Source: DATJIG01 sp050260515 (GTDB lineage Bacteria; Pseudomonadota; Alphaproteobacteria; SMXQ01). Taken from it: 64,000 nt of DNA. A model generated the notes under the pieces. That model was not told the DNA's origin and made no database searches. It saw only the letters and a list, made by a program, of their open reading frames with translations. The position numbers were made by a program, and so were the translations under genes. Shown here piece after piece: positions 17,301 through 26,232 of this stretch; position 1 is the first letter of the stretch; each line of letters starts with the position of its first letter. The stretch lies in assembly GCA_050260515.1 (NCBI GenBank), contig JBLNCI010000050.1, positions 15,594 to 79,593 on the forward strand. Direction: 5' to 3'.

Positions 17301-19193
17301 ATGACCGCCGCCTGTCCGCCGTCCGCCAACGCCTGCCGTCCGTCCGCGTTCGGTCGCCTCGCGTTGGGAGCGATCGGCGTCGTGTACGGGGACATCGGCA
17401 CCAGCCCGCTGTACGCCCTCAAGGAGTGCTTCGCCGGCAGTCACCCTCTGGCGCTCGACGAGCCACACATCCTCGGCGTGCTGTCGCTGATGTTCTGGAC
17501 TCTCGCGGTGATCGTGTCCGTCAAGTATGTGACGGTCATGCTGCGCGCCGACAACCGTGGCGAGGGCGGCAGCCTTGCCCTTCTCGCGCTGCTGACGCCG
17601 GCGACCCGCGGCAGCAAGCTCGCCTACTTCGTCACCCTGCTCGGAATCTTCGCATCGGCGCTGTTCTACGGCGACAGCATGATCACGCCGGCGATCTCGG
17701 TCCTGAGCGCCGTCGAGGGTCTCCACGTCGCGCTCCCCAACCTCGGTCGTTGGGTGATCCCGATCACGCTGGTGATCCTCGTTTCCCTCCTCCTCATCCA
17801 GCGGCGCGGGACCCATGTCGTCGGAGCGCTGTTCGGTCCGGCGATGTGCGTGTGGTTCGCCGTCATCGGTGCGCTCGGGCTGTTCAGCATCCTCCGCCAC
17901 CCGCACATTCTCATCGCCCTCAATCCGGTCCACGCGGTGAACTTCTTCATCGAGGACGGCTGGCTCGCGTTCCTCGCGCTCGGCTCCGTGGTCCTCGCGG
18001 CGACCGGATGCGAGGCGCTCTACGCCGACATGGGCCATTTCGGACGGCGGCCGATCCGCATCGCGTGGTTCAGCCTGGTCTTTCCCGCCCTGCTGCTGAA
18101 CTACTTCGGCCAGGGGGCGCTCCTGATCGATGTCCCATCGGCGATCGACAGCCCCTTCTACCGCCTCGCACCCGAGTGGGCGCTGCTCCCCCTGGTGTGC
18201 CTCGCGACGCTGGCCACCATCATCGCCTCACAGGCGGTGATCTCGGGCGCCTTCTCGGTGACGCGTCAGGCCATTCAGCTCGGCTTCCTGCCGCGCATGA
18301 ACATCGTGCACACGTCGGAGAGCGAGATCGGCCAGATCTACATTCCGTTCGTGAACTGGTCGCTGCTCGTGGCCGTCGCCGCGCTGGTCATCGGTTTCGG
18401 GTCATCCAGCAACCTCGCCGCCGCGTACGGCGTCGCCGTCACCGGCACGATGGTGATCGATTCGCTGCTGCTGTCCGTCGTCGTCTTCACGATGTGGAAG
18501 TGGAATCGCTTCGGAGCGGCGGCGCTGATCGGGCTGTTCCTGACGTTCGAACTCGCCTACTTCGCCGCGAACCTGACGAAGATCCCGCACGGCGGCTGGT
18601 TCCCGCTGATGATGGGCCTCGTCATCTTCGTCCTGCTCACGACGTGGAAGCGCGGCCGCGCGCTGCTGAGCCAGCGCCTCCAGGGCGACCTGATGCCGGT
18701 CGAGACCTTCGTCAGCTCGCTGACTCCGAAGATCCAGCGCGTGCCCGGCACGGCGGTGTTCATGACCGGCACCCGCGAGGGCATTCCGCACGCGCTGCTG
18801 CACAACCTCAAGCACAACAAGGTACTGCACGAGCGCGTCGTTCTGCTGACGGTTCTCGTCGAGGACGTGCCGCACGTTCCGGAGAGCCAGCGCATCGAGG
18901 TCCGCCCCCTCGCCGGCCGCCTCTATCGCGTCGTCGTCCATTACGGCTTCATGGAAACGCCGAACGTGCCCGCCGCGCTGATGCTCGGCGAGAAGGCGGG
19001 CCTCGCGTTCGATCTAATGGACACGTCCTTCTTCCTCTCGCGCGAGACTCTGATCCCGAGTGCGCTGCCGGGCATGGCGCTGTGGCGCGAGATGCTGTTC
19101 TCGTGGATGTCGCGCAGCGCCGCGACGGCGATGAACTTCTTCCGCCTTCCACCCAACCGAGTCGTCGAGCTCGGGACGCAAGTCGAATTTTAG
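17301..19193 (+). CDS. kup: Low-affinity potassium transporter Kup
   Basis: 630 residues, the usual Kup length. The N-terminus has the family signature GAIGVVYGDIGTSPLYALKE, followed by about 12 membrane segments (for example YFVTLLGIFASALFYGDSMITPAISVLSAVEG) and GCEALYADMGHFG, then a C-terminal cytoplasmic domain from about residue 460 (VPGTAVFMTG...RVVLLTVLVEDVPHV). Takes up K+ with protons across the inner membrane. It stands alone between the sulfate operon and the cold-shock gene. Confidence 0.97.
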   Translation: MTAACPPSANACRPSAFGRLALGAIGVVYGDIGTSPLYALKECFAGSHPLALDEPHILGVLSLMFWTLAVIVSVKYVTVMLRADNRGEGGSLALLALLTPATRGSKLAYFVTLLGIFASALFYGDSMITPAISVLSAVEGLHVALPNLGRWVIPITLVILVSLLLIQRRGTHVVGALFGPAMCVWFAVIGALGLFSILRHPHILIALNPVHAVNFFIEDGWLAFLALGSVVLAATGCEALYADMGHFGRRPIRIAWFSLVFPALLLNYFGQGALLIDVPSAIDSPFYRLAPEWALLPLVCLATLATIIASQAVISGAFSVTRQAIQLGFLPRMNIVHTSESEIGQIYIPFVNWSLLVAVAALVIGFGSSSNLAAAYGVAVTGTMVIDSLLLSVVVFTMWKWNRFGAAALIGLFLTFELAYFAANLTKIPHGGWFPLMMGLVIFVLLTTWKRGRALLSQRLQGDLMPVETFVSSLTPKIQRVPGTAVFMTGTREGIPHALLHNLKHNKVLHERVVLLTVLVEDVPHVPESQRIEVRPLAGRLYRVVVHYGFMETPNVPAALMLGEKAGLAFDLMDTSFFLSRETLIPSALPGMALWREMLFSWMSRSAATAMNFFRLPPNRVVELGTQVEF

Positions 19194-19441
19194 GTCACAG
19201 GTCGGGCAATTTTTATTCCGCTCCTCACAGCGAAGACTCATCTCGCTTGAGCGCGCGCGGGTATTCCGGTCTTGCAATTGGATTTGAATCAGCGTTCGAT
19301 TTGCATAGAGCAATCGACCTTTTGGCACGCCTTGCCGAGAGCGCTCTCACCGAGCGCCACCACAAGACCCCCCAAAATCGAGGTTGTTTCGGATCGCCCG
19401 ATGGTCGTGGTGATCCAGTGCAGATCCCCTAGGAGACGAGT
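19194..19441 (+). promoter_or_regulatory. Long leader region upstream of the cold-shock gene
   Basis: A 248-base gap with no gene precedes cspA. It is richer in A+T than the flanks and has a weak promoter-like pair TTGAAT - 16 bases - TAGAGC around 19285-19312. Cold-shock mRNAs of this family commonly carry long, structured leaders that change fold with temperature; a similar role here is inference. AGGAGAC precedes the start codon. Confidence 0.45.
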
Positions 19442-19645
19442 ATGGCTACCGGTACGGTGAAATGGTTCAACCCCGCGAAGGGCTACGGCTTCATTAAGCC
19501 GGAAGACGGCACGAAGGATGTGTTCGTTCACATCAGCGCCGTCGAGCGCGCCGGTCTCGAGACCTTGGTCGAGGGCCAGCGTATCAGCTTCGAGGTAACG
19601 ATGGAGCGCGGCAAGGCCGCCGCGACCAACCTCCGGGCGGAATAA
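19442..19645 (+). CDS. cspA: Cold-shock protein, CspA family
   Basis: 67 residues, one cold-shock (OB-fold) domain. RNP1 is KGYGFIKPED and RNP2 is DVFVHISAV; the opening ATGTVKWFNPAKGYG is invariant in the family. Binds single-stranded RNA/DNA and melts secondary structure, either at low temperature or constitutively depending on the paralogue. Monocistronic, with a long leader and its own terminator at 19677-19702. Confidence 0.97.
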   Translation: MATGTVKWFNPAKGYGFIKPEDGTKDVFVHISAVERAGLETLVEGQRISFEVTMERGKAAATNLRAE

Positions 19646-19676
19646 CGTCGGAGCTTGCAGCGTCTCGCTGGAACTG

Positions 19677-19702
19677 AAGCGGCGGCCGGGAGGCCGCCGT
19701 TT
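19677..19702 (+). terminator. Rho-independent terminator of cspA
   Basis: Stem AAGCGGCGGCC / GGCCGCCGTTT (11 bp) with a GGGA loop, starting 32 bases after the cspA stop and followed by a T-rich stretch. Confidence 0.85.
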
Positions 19703-19780
19703 CTATATTCCGTCCGTGCGTGCCAAATCGCAGATGCCCTGGAGATTGACAGCGGCCGCCGCTGTTGTCACAGAACGGCG

Positions 19781-22285
19781 GTGACCGCCGCTCTTTCCGA
19801 TCTCGCCATCGCTCCGTTGCTGCCGGACATCGGCGAGACCCTTGCGTCCTCCACCCGTCTCGTGCTCGAGGCGCCACCAGGCGCCGGCAAGACCACGGGC
19901 GTTCCCCTCGCGCTCCTCGGTTGTCCATGGCTCGAAGGCCGCGCGATCCTGCTGCTCGAGCCGCGTCGCATCGCCGCCCGTGCCGCCGCCGCCCGCATGG
20001 CGAGCCTGCTCGGCGAGGCCGTCGGCGCGACGGTCGGCTACCGCACCCGGCTGGACTCACGCGTCGGGCCCGCCACCCGGATCGAGGTCGTCACCGAAGG
20101 AATCCTCACCCGCCGCATCCAGCGCGATCCCGAGCTCGCCGGCGTTGGCGCGGTGATCTTCGACGAATTTCACGAGCGGAGTCTCACCGCCGATCTCGGA
20201 CTCGCGTTGACGCTGGATGCTGCGAAGGCGCTCCGCCCCGACCTTCGTCTCGTCGTCATGTCGGCGACGCTCGACGGCGGCGCCGTCGCGAGGCTTCTCG
20301 ATTCGGCTCCGATCCTGCGCGCCGAGGGACGCGCGTTCCCGGTCGAGACGCGGCACCTTCCCGCACCGATTGCCGGCAAGCTCGTCCCCGCCGTCGTCGG
20401 CGCCGTGCGCCGCGCGCTGTCGGAAACCGACGGGGACGTGCTCGTCTTCATGCCCGGCGAGCGCGAGATCCGGAGCGCCGAGCGGATGCTGGTCGACGAC
20501 GGGCGCGATGCTCTCATCGTGCCGCTCTACGGCGCGCTCGCGGCCGAGGCGCAGGATCGCGTGTTCGCGCCTGCACCGCGCGGCAAGCGCAAGGTCGTGC
20601 TCGCGACGGCGATCGCCGAGACCAGCCTCACCATCGATGGCATCCGCGTCGTCGTCGACTGCGGCTTCGCGCGCGAGCCGCGATTCGATCCGGCGACCGG
20701 AATGACGCGGCTCGAAACCGTGCGCGTCTCGCAGGCATCGGCGGACCAGCGGCGCGGCCGCGCCGGCCGCACGGCACCCGGCGTGTGCTACCGGCTGTGG
20801 CCCGAGGCCGCCACGAAAGGATTGGCCGCGCGCGCGACCCCGGAGATCCTTCAAGCCGATCTCGCTCCGCTGGCGCTCGAACTGGCGCAGTGGGGTGCCG
20901 CCGATCCGACCGGCCTCGCGTGGCTCGATCCGCCACCGAAGGCAGCGTATGGAGAAGCGGTAACGCTCCTCCGCGAACTGGGCGCCGTCGACGGCGACGG
21001 CCGATTGACTCCGCACGGGCACGGCATGGCGCGCCTGCCGCTCCATCCCCGCCTTGCGCACATGGCCATCGCGGCGCGCGACCTCGGCCTCGTGTACGAG
21101 GCCTCGCTGATCGCGGCGCTGCTCACGGAGCGCGACATTCTTGCCGGCCCCGGCGTGGCGCGCGATGCAGACCTCCGGCTGCGCATCGACGTGATGCACC
21201 GGGCAACCACCAACCTGCCGTCCGGCATGTCGGTCCGCGAAGGCAGCCGTCGGCGCGCGCTGGCCGGCGCACGCCAGATCCGCTCGTTGATGAAGGCTGA
21301 TGACCCGAAGCACGCGCCACAAACCGAATCGCTCGGGCTTCTCGTCGCGCTCGCCTATCCCGACCGCATCGCCCAGCAGCGCGGCTCCGGGTATCGGCTC
21401 GCCAACGGTCGCGGGGCGGCACTCCCCGAAGGCGACGCGCTCGCCCGCGAACTCTGGCTCGCGGTCGCCGAGGTGGGTGGCGGCGACAAGGACGGCCGCA
21501 TCTTCCTCGCGTCACCACTGTCGCGGACGGACATCGAGGAACACTTCGCGGCGGACATCGTCACCGTCGAGGTCGTCGAATGGAATCCGCGCACCGAGAC
21601 GGTCGATGCGCGCAAGCAACGGCGCCTGGGCGCCCTGGTGCTCGACGATTCGCACTGGGCGGAGGCGCCGACCGAGCGCGTCGCCGCCGCGCTGCTCGAC
21701 GGCGTGCGCGCGCTCGGTCTCGACGCCCTCCCCTGGACCGACGCCGCGCGACAGTTGCGGGCGCGGGTCGCGTTCCTCGCGACGTCGGGGAGCGCGGCCG
21801 ATTGGCCCGACGTCTCGGATACCGGACTCCTCGCCGCGATCCACGAATGGCTGCTGCCCTATCTCGCCGGCAAGCGCAGCCGCCGCGACCTCGATGGCCT
21901 CGACCTCACCGCCATCCTCTCGGACCGCCTGACGTGGGAGCAGAAACGCCGGCTCGACTCCGATGCCCCCCGCACGATCCGGATGCCGAGCGGACGCGAC
22001 GTGACGCTCGACTACGGCGGCGAGACGCCGGTGCTCGCCGCGAAGCTCCAGGACTTCTTCGGCTGGGCCGAGACACCACGCATCGCCGGCGGCCGGGTAC
22101 CGCTGACGCTTCATCTCCTGAGCCCCGCGGGACGGCCGGTGCAGGTGACCCGCGATCTCGCCGGATTCTGGAAGGGCTCGTACGCCGACGTGCGCAAGGA
22201 CATGCGCGGCCGCTATCCGAAGCACCGCTGGCCCGAGGACCCGACCACCGCCGAGCCGCTGCCGCCCCGGCGTCCGCGCGCCTGA
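19781..22285 (+). CDS. hrpB: ATP-dependent RNA helicase HrpB
   Basis: 834 residues from the GTG at 19781 (V-T-A-A-L-S-D), close to the usual HrpB size; the frame continues upstream to 19655 but that part overlaps the cspA terminator and does not look like HrpB. Motifs: I LEAPPGAGKTT, Ia LEPRRIAAR, II FDEFHERS (DEFH rather than DEAH), III MSATLD, V TAIAETSLTIDGI, VI QRRGRAGRTAPG. The helicase core is followed by HA2-like and C-terminal HrpB domains (PSGRDVTLDYGGETPVLAAKLQDFFG in pieces). A cytoplasmic DExH helicase whose physiological substrate is poorly known. The nadQ-like gene follows after 56 bases. Confidence 0.95.
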   Translation: MTAALSDLAIAPLLPDIGETLASSTRLVLEAPPGAGKTTGVPLALLGCPWLEGRAILLLEPRRIAARAAAARMASLLGEAVGATVGYRTRLDSRVGPATRIEVVTEGILTRRIQRDPELAGVGAVIFDEFHERSLTADLGLALTLDAAKALRPDLRLVVMSATLDGGAVARLLDSAPILRAEGRAFPVETRHLPAPIAGKLVPAVVGAVRRALSETDGDVLVFMPGEREIRSAERMLVDDGRDALIVPLYGALAAEAQDRVFAPAPRGKRKVVLATAIAETSLTIDGIRVVVDCGFAREPRFDPATGMTRLETVRVSQASADQRRGRAGRTAPGVCYRLWPEAATKGLAARATPEILQADLAPLALELAQWGAADPTGLAWLDPPPKAAYGEAVTLLRELGAVDGDGRLTPHGHGMARLPLHPRLAHMAIAARDLGLVYEASLIAALLTERDILAGPGVARDADLRLRIDVMHRATTNLPSGMSVREGSRRRALAGARQIRSLMKADDPKHAPQTESLGLLVALAYPDRIAQQRGSGYRLANGRGAALPEGDALARELWLAVAEVGGGDKDGRIFLASPLSRTDIEEHFAADIVTVEVVEWNPRTETVDARKQRRLGALVLDDSHWAEAPTERVAAALLDGVRALGLDALPWTDAARQLRARVAFLATSGSAADWPDVSDTGLLAAIHEWLLPYLAGKRSRRDLDGLDLTAILSDRLTWEQKRRLDSDAPRTIRMPSGRDVTLDYGGETPVLAAKLQDFFGWAETPRIAGGRVPLTLHLLSPAGRPVQVTRDLAGFWKGSYADVRKDMRGRYPKHRWPEDPTTAEPLPPRRPRA

Positions 22286-22314
22286 TCGTCCGTGCTCCTG
22301 ACCGTCCGTGCTAT
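22283..22314. repeat. 16-bp tandem duplication between hrpB and the Nudix regulator
   Basis: Two adjacent 16-base units share the core CGTCCGTGCT (at 22287 and 22303) with three differences outside it. It lies in the 56-base gap before the regulator start. Confidence 0.6.
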
Positions 22315-22341
22315 GGTGACGGGACAGAAACCCGCACTGAC

Positions 22342-23334
22342 ATGACGTCGCCGCGCCCCTCGCTTCCCCCCGCCCGAACGCCGCCGGCTCCCGATGGCAG
22401 CGACACCGCCACAGTCGGGCTCGCCGCCGTGGTGGTCGCCGTGAGCGAGGACGAGCCCAAGGTGCTGGCGATCCGCGGTGACGGCGAGGACGCGCTGCCG
22501 TCGGGCCCGCTCGAACCCCAGCACCGCACGCTCGAAGCCGGCCTGCGCGCGTGGGTGGAGAAGCAGACCAGCCAGAAGCTCGGCTACGTCGAGCAGCTCT
22601 ATACGTTCGGCGATCGCAACCGGCAGCCCGACAGCGTCGCGCGCCCGTTGTCGATCGGCTATCTCGCCCTCGTCCGCGAGGCCCGCCCTGCGGGGTCCCG
22701 GGATGCCGAATGGCGCGACTGGTACCGTTACTTTCCGTGGGAGGACTGGCGCGGCGGCCGACCGGCGATCGTCGCCGACATCGAGCAGGCGCTGTCGCGC
22801 TGGGCGGCGGCCGCGACCGGCGCCGAGGAGCGCCGGTTGCGCCAGGCCCGCGCCCAGCTCTCGTTCGGCTACGGCGGCGCGCCGTGGAACGACGAGCGGG
22901 TGCTCGAGCGCTATGAGCTTCTCTATGAGGTCGGCGTCGTGCCCGAGGCCCACCGCGACGGCGCGAAGGTGTGGGCGACGCCCAGCGAGGTGATCGCCGG
23001 CGCCGAAGCGATGGTCGCCGACCACCGCCGCATCCTGGCGACGGCCGTCGCGCGGCTCCGCGGCAAGATCAAATACCGCCCGGTCGTCTTCGAAGTGATG
23101 CCGCCGGAGTTCACGCTTTCGAAACTGCAGCGCACCGTCGAGGCGCTGGCGGGGCTCCGACTCCATGCGCCCAACTTCCGCCGGCTGGTCGAAACCCAGG
23201 GCCTCGTCGAGGAGACCGGCGCGGTGAGTTCCGGGACCGGCGGCCGCCCCGCCCGGCTCGTCCGCTTCCGCCGCGAGGTGCTGATCGAGCGCCCCGCGCC
23301 CGGGGTCCGGCTGCCGGTCTCGCGCCGGATCTGA
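22342..23334 (+). CDS. nadQ: NadQ-type Nudix-related transcriptional regulator of NAD synthesis
   Basis: 330 residues starting at the ATG at 22342. The N-terminal half (TVGLAAVVVAVSEDEPKVLAIRGDGEDALPSGPLEPQHRTLEAGLRAWVEKQTS) is a Nudix-like ligand-binding domain, lacking a complete catalytic Nudix box (GX5EX7REUXEEXGU). The C-terminal part, about residues 230-320 (FEVMPPEFTLSKLQRTVEAL...NFRRLVETQGLVEETG), is a winged-helix DNA-binding domain as in NrtR/NadQ regulators. Such proteins repress nadA-nadB in alphaproteobacteria. Its position 309 bases upstream of nadA, with two matching palindromes in the gap, supports that role. Name inferred from family and context. Confidence 0.8.
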   Translation: MTSPRPSLPPARTPPAPDGSDTATVGLAAVVVAVSEDEPKVLAIRGDGEDALPSGPLEPQHRTLEAGLRAWVEKQTSQKLGYVEQLYTFGDRNRQPDSVARPLSIGYLALVREARPAGSRDAEWRDWYRYFPWEDWRGGRPAIVADIEQALSRWAAAATGAEERRLRQARAQLSFGYGGAPWNDERVLERYELLYEVGVVPEAHRDGAKVWATPSEVIAGAEAMVADHRRILATAVARLRGKIKYRPVVFEVMPPEFTLSKLQRTVEALAGLRLHAPNFRRLVETQGLVEETGAVSSGTGGRPARLVRFRREVLIERPAPGVRLPVSRRI

Positions 23335-23350
23335 GCCGGCGGCTTCGCGC

Positions 23351-23393
23351 GGTGTCCCACGCGTCACCCGGCCGCGAGCCGCCGTGGGACACC
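23351..23393. repeat. Perfect 10-bp inverted repeat GGTGTCCCAC / GTGGGACACC
   Basis: Arms at 23351-23360 and 23384-23393, 23 bases apart, immediately after the nadQ stop. The hexamer GTCCCA recurs in the cluster at 23449-23497. It could form a weak hairpin, but there is no T run to make it a canonical terminator. Confidence 0.7.
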
Positions 23394-23448
23394 CGCTGGA
23401 ATCGTAAGTGGCTGGAACTACGTCGCTATCCGTCTCCCGTTAACTTTT

Positions 23449-23497
23449 GTCCCACTGTCCCACACTGGGGTTTTGGGACACCTGGGACAGTTGGGAC
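23449..23497. repeat. Cluster of GTCCCA/TGGGAC hexamers
   Basis: GTCCCA occurs at 23449 and 23457; its complement TGGGAC occurs at 23474, 23483 and 23492 with an exact 9-base period. The two sets face each other and can pair into an imperfect hairpin. With the pair at 23351-23393 this makes seven copies in about 145 bases between nadQ and nadA. Confidence 0.75.
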
Positions 23498-23545
23498 ACT
23501 TTTGCACAGGGCGACCCTCTCCGCGCCATTCGCCCCTTGACGGAT

Positions 23546-23566
23546 TTATTCTCAAACCTAGTATAA
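23546..23566. promoter_or_regulatory. Putative NadQ operator 1
   Basis: Imperfect 21-bp palindrome TTATTCTC - AAACC - TAGTATAA. It fits the consensus TWATWCTC-N5-GAGWATWA shared with operator 2 at 23610-23630; the centres are 64 bp apart, about six helical turns. Assignment to NadQ is inference from location. Confidence 0.6.
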
Positions 23567-23609
23567 GTGGTGTCGCGCCGGGCTTTGGTCCGGTTCCTTT
23601 TGTCTCCAC

Positions 23610-23630
23610 TAATACTCATTCAGAGAATAA
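23610..23630. promoter_or_regulatory. Putative NadQ operator 2, overlapping the nadA translation start region
   Basis: Imperfect 21-bp palindrome TAATACTC - ATTCA - GAGAATAA, ending directly before the GGAGG ribosome-binding site of nadA. Binding here would block the promoter or early elongation. Confidence 0.62.
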
Positions 23631-23642
23631 GGAGGCCAGGCT

Positions 23643-24650
23643 ATGACACCGCCCGATGGCACGCCCGCATTCACCCCGGACGTCGCGGCCGCGACGGCGT
23701 CGCTCTACGAGCGGCTGAAGGGCGTGATCCCGGCGGTCGAGTGGCCGGTGTTCGCGCCGGACATCGAGGCGATCCGTCGGCTCAAGCACGAGCGCAACGC
23801 GATCATCCTCGCCCACAACTACCAGACCCCGGAGATCTTCCACGGCGTCGCCGACATCGTCGGCGATTCGCTCGCGCTGGCGCGCGAGGCGGCGAAGGCG
23901 GATGCCGACGTGATCGTGCTCGCGGGCGTCCACTTCATGGCCGAGACCGCGAAGCTCCTCAACCCGACCAAGACCGTGCTGATCCCCGACGACCAGGCCG
24001 GCTGCTCGCTCGCCGAATCGATCACCGGCGGCGACGTGCGGTTGCTGCGCCAGCGCTACCCGGGCGTGCCGGTCGTCACCTACGTCAACACCTCGGCCGA
24101 GGTGAAGGCGGAGAGCGACATCTGCTGCACCTCCGGCAACGCGGTGAAGGTGGTCGAGAGCCTGAAGGTGCCGCGCGTCATCTTCCTGCCCGACGAGTAC
24201 CTGGCGCGCAACGTCGCCGCGCAGACCAAGGTCGAGATCATTAGCTGGAAGGGCCGCTGCGAGGTCCACGAGCGCTTCACCGCCGCCGACATCAAGACCC
24301 TGCGCAACAACTATCCCGGCGTGGTCGTGCTCGCGCACCCCGAGTGCTCGCCGGACGTCGTCGCCGCGTGCGATTTCGCCGGCTCGACCGCAGCCATGGG
24401 CGATTACGTCGGGCGGAAGCATCCGGGCCGCGTCGTCCTCATCACCGAGTGCTCGATGGCCGACAACATCGCGGTGCAGAACCCGGGCGTGGACTTCGTC
24501 CGTCCCTGCAACCTGTGCCCGCACATGAAGCGGATCACGCTGCCGAAGATCCGCCGCGCGCTCGAGACTATGAGCAACGAGATCGTGCTCGACCCCGTCA
24601 CCGCCGAGCGCGCCCGCGCCGCGGTCGAGCGGATGATCGCGATCGGCTGA
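23643..24650 (+). CDS. nadA: Quinolinate synthase NadA
   Basis: 335 residues, typical of the shorter NadA type. Makes quinolinate from iminoaspartate and dihydroxyacetone phosphate in de novo NAD synthesis, using an oxygen-sensitive [4Fe-4S] cluster. Candidate cluster cysteines are in DQAGCSLAES or NTSAEVKAESDICCTSGNA, HPECSPDVVAACDF and RPCNLCPHMKRITL; the substrate-contacting ILAHNYQTPEI is present. GGAGG lies 7 bases before the ATG. Followed after 3 bases by nadB, the enzyme supplying its substrate. Preceded by the nadQ gene and two palindromic operators. Confidence 0.96.
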   Translation: MTPPDGTPAFTPDVAAATASLYERLKGVIPAVEWPVFAPDIEAIRRLKHERNAIILAHNYQTPEIFHGVADIVGDSLALAREAAKADADVIVLAGVHFMAETAKLLNPTKTVLIPDDQAGCSLAESITGGDVRLLRQRYPGVPVVTYVNTSAEVKAESDICCTSGNAVKVVESLKVPRVIFLPDEYLARNVAAQTKVEIISWKGRCEVHERFTAADIKTLRNNYPGVVVLAHPECSPDVVAACDFAGSTAAMGDYVGRKHPGRVVLITECSMADNIAVQNPGVDFVRPCNLCPHMKRITLPKIRRALETMSNEIVLDPVTAERARAAVERMIAIG

Positions 24651-24653
24651 GCC

Positions 24654-26213
24654 ATGGCCCGCACCGCAGCGCCCGTGATCGTCGTCGGGGCCGGCATCGC
24701 CGGCCTCTCGGTCGCGCTCGATCTCGCGCCGCGCGCGGTCGTGGTGCTGACGCCGTCGCCGCTCGGCAAGGGTGTCGCGACGGGCTGGGCACAGGGCGGC
24801 ATCGCCGCGGCCCTGGGGCCCGACGATTCCCCCGCCCTCCACGCGTCCGATACGCTCGCTGCCGCCGCGGGAATCGGCGACCGCGAGGTTGCCGGACGGG
24901 TGGCCGCCGCGGCGCCCGCCGCGATCGAGCGCCTGATCGCGCGAGGCGTGGTGTTCGACCACAACGCCGAAGGGCATCTGTCGCTCGGCTTGGAAGCCGC
25001 CCATTGCCGCCGCCGCATCGTTCACGCCGGCGGCGACGCGACCGGCGCGGTGGTGATGGCGGCGCTGGTCGCGACCGCGCGTGCGACGCCGTCGATCACC
25101 ATCGAGGAAGGCGCGCGCGCCGTATCGCTGTGCGTCGTCGACGGGCGCGTAACCGGGGTCGAAGTCGAGCGCGACGGGCGACGCCAGGTGATGGCCGCCA
25201 GCGCCGTCGTCCTCGCCACCGGCGGCACCGGCGCGCTTTACGCCAACACGACCAACCCCCTGAGCGCGGTCGGCAGCGGCATCGCGCTCGCGGCGCGTGC
25301 CGGGGCCGAGCTCCGCGATATGGAGTTCGTGCAGTTCCACCCCACGGCGATCGTCGCGGGGCGCGACCCGATGCCGCTCGCGAGCGAGGCGGTTCGCGGC
25401 GAAGGGGCCATCCTGGTCAACGACCGCGGCGAACGGTTCATGGCCGACGTCCCCGGGGCCGAGCTCGCGCCACGCGACGTCGTCGCGCGCGCGATCGCCC
25501 GCGAGATCGCCGCCGGCCGCGCCGTCTTCCTCGACGCCCGCGAGGCGCTCGGTGCCGCATTTGCGGACCGCTTCCCCTCGGTAGCCGCGCTGTGCCGCGA
25601 TGCGGGCATCGACCCCGCAAAAGATCCCATCCCGGTGCGTCCGGCCGCGCACTATCACATGGGCGGCGTTGCCATCGACGGCCGCGGTCGGACGACCGTT
25701 GCGGGCCTGTGGGCCTGTGGCGAGGTGTCCGCGAGCGGTCTTCACGGCGCGAACCGGCTCGCGTCCAACTCCCTCCTCGAAGGACTGGTGTTCGCGCGGT
25801 GGATCGCCGACGACATCGCCGGACGCGCCGCCGAAACGATCGCACCACGCCCGGCGATCTCGACCGCCGCAGCGATCGCAATGCCCGCTACCGACGTGGT
25901 CCGCAAGCTGCGACAGCTCATGACCGAGAAGGTCGGAGTGGTCCGCGACAACGCCGGGCTGCGCGACGCCATCGATCGCCTCGCCAGCGCGATCTACGAC
26001 CCGCGCCCGGCGATCGCCGACCGCGCGCTGGTCGGCCTCGCCATCGCGGTGTCCGCGCAGCGGCGGCTCGAAAGCCGCGGCGGTCACTACCGCGCCGACC
26101 ATCCGACCGCCGTCGATTCCTGGGCCAAGCCGTCGCGCATTACCCTTGGCGAGCTCTACGGCGTCGCCCAGATAGGCGGGTGCGTGGCGCCGCCGCGCCG
26201 CGCCACCGCCTAG
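24654..26213 (+). CDS. nadB: L-aspartate oxidase NadB
   Basis: 519 residues. FAD-binding N-terminus VIVVGAGIAGLSVALDLAP, the SLGLEAAHCRRRIVHAGGDATG segment, EFVQFHPTAI and HYHMGGVAIDGRGRTTVAGLWACGEVS with SNSLLEGLVFARW place it in the aspartate oxidase branch of the succinate dehydrogenase flavoprotein family. It oxidises L-aspartate to iminoaspartate for NadA. The gene is followed by a strong terminator, so the usual third gene, nadC (quinolinate phosphoribosyltransferase), is not in this operon. Confidence 0.95.
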   Translation: MARTAAPVIVVGAGIAGLSVALDLAPRAVVVLTPSPLGKGVATGWAQGGIAAALGPDDSPALHASDTLAAAAGIGDREVAGRVAAAAPAAIERLIARGVVFDHNAEGHLSLGLEAAHCRRRIVHAGGDATGAVVMAALVATARATPSITIEEGARAVSLCVVDGRVTGVEVERDGRRQVMAASAVVLATGGTGALYANTTNPLSAVGSGIALAARAGAELRDMEFVQFHPTAIVAGRDPMPLASEAVRGEGAILVNDRGERFMADVPGAELAPRDVVARAIAREIAAGRAVFLDAREALGAAFADRFPSVAALCRDAGIDPAKDPIPVRPAAHYHMGGVAIDGRGRTTVAGLWACGEVSASGLHGANRLASNSLLEGLVFARWIADDIAGRAAETIAPRPAISTAAAIAMPATDVVRKLRQLMTEKVGVVRDNAGLRDAIDRLASAIYDPRPAIADRALVGLAIAVSAQRRLESRGGHYRADHPTAVDSWAKPSRITLGELYGVAQIGGCVAPPRRATA

Positions 26214-26232
26214 CCCTCGCGTTCCACCAAAG

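Noticed and set aside
19655..19780. Upstream extension of HrpB to 19655
   Set aside because: It overlaps the cspA terminator, has non-HrpB sequence, and the GTG at 19781 gives the usual family length.
23351..23497. Possible CRISPR-like array from the GTCCCA repeats
   Set aside because: Repeats are only 6-10 bases, in both orientations and without uniform spacers.
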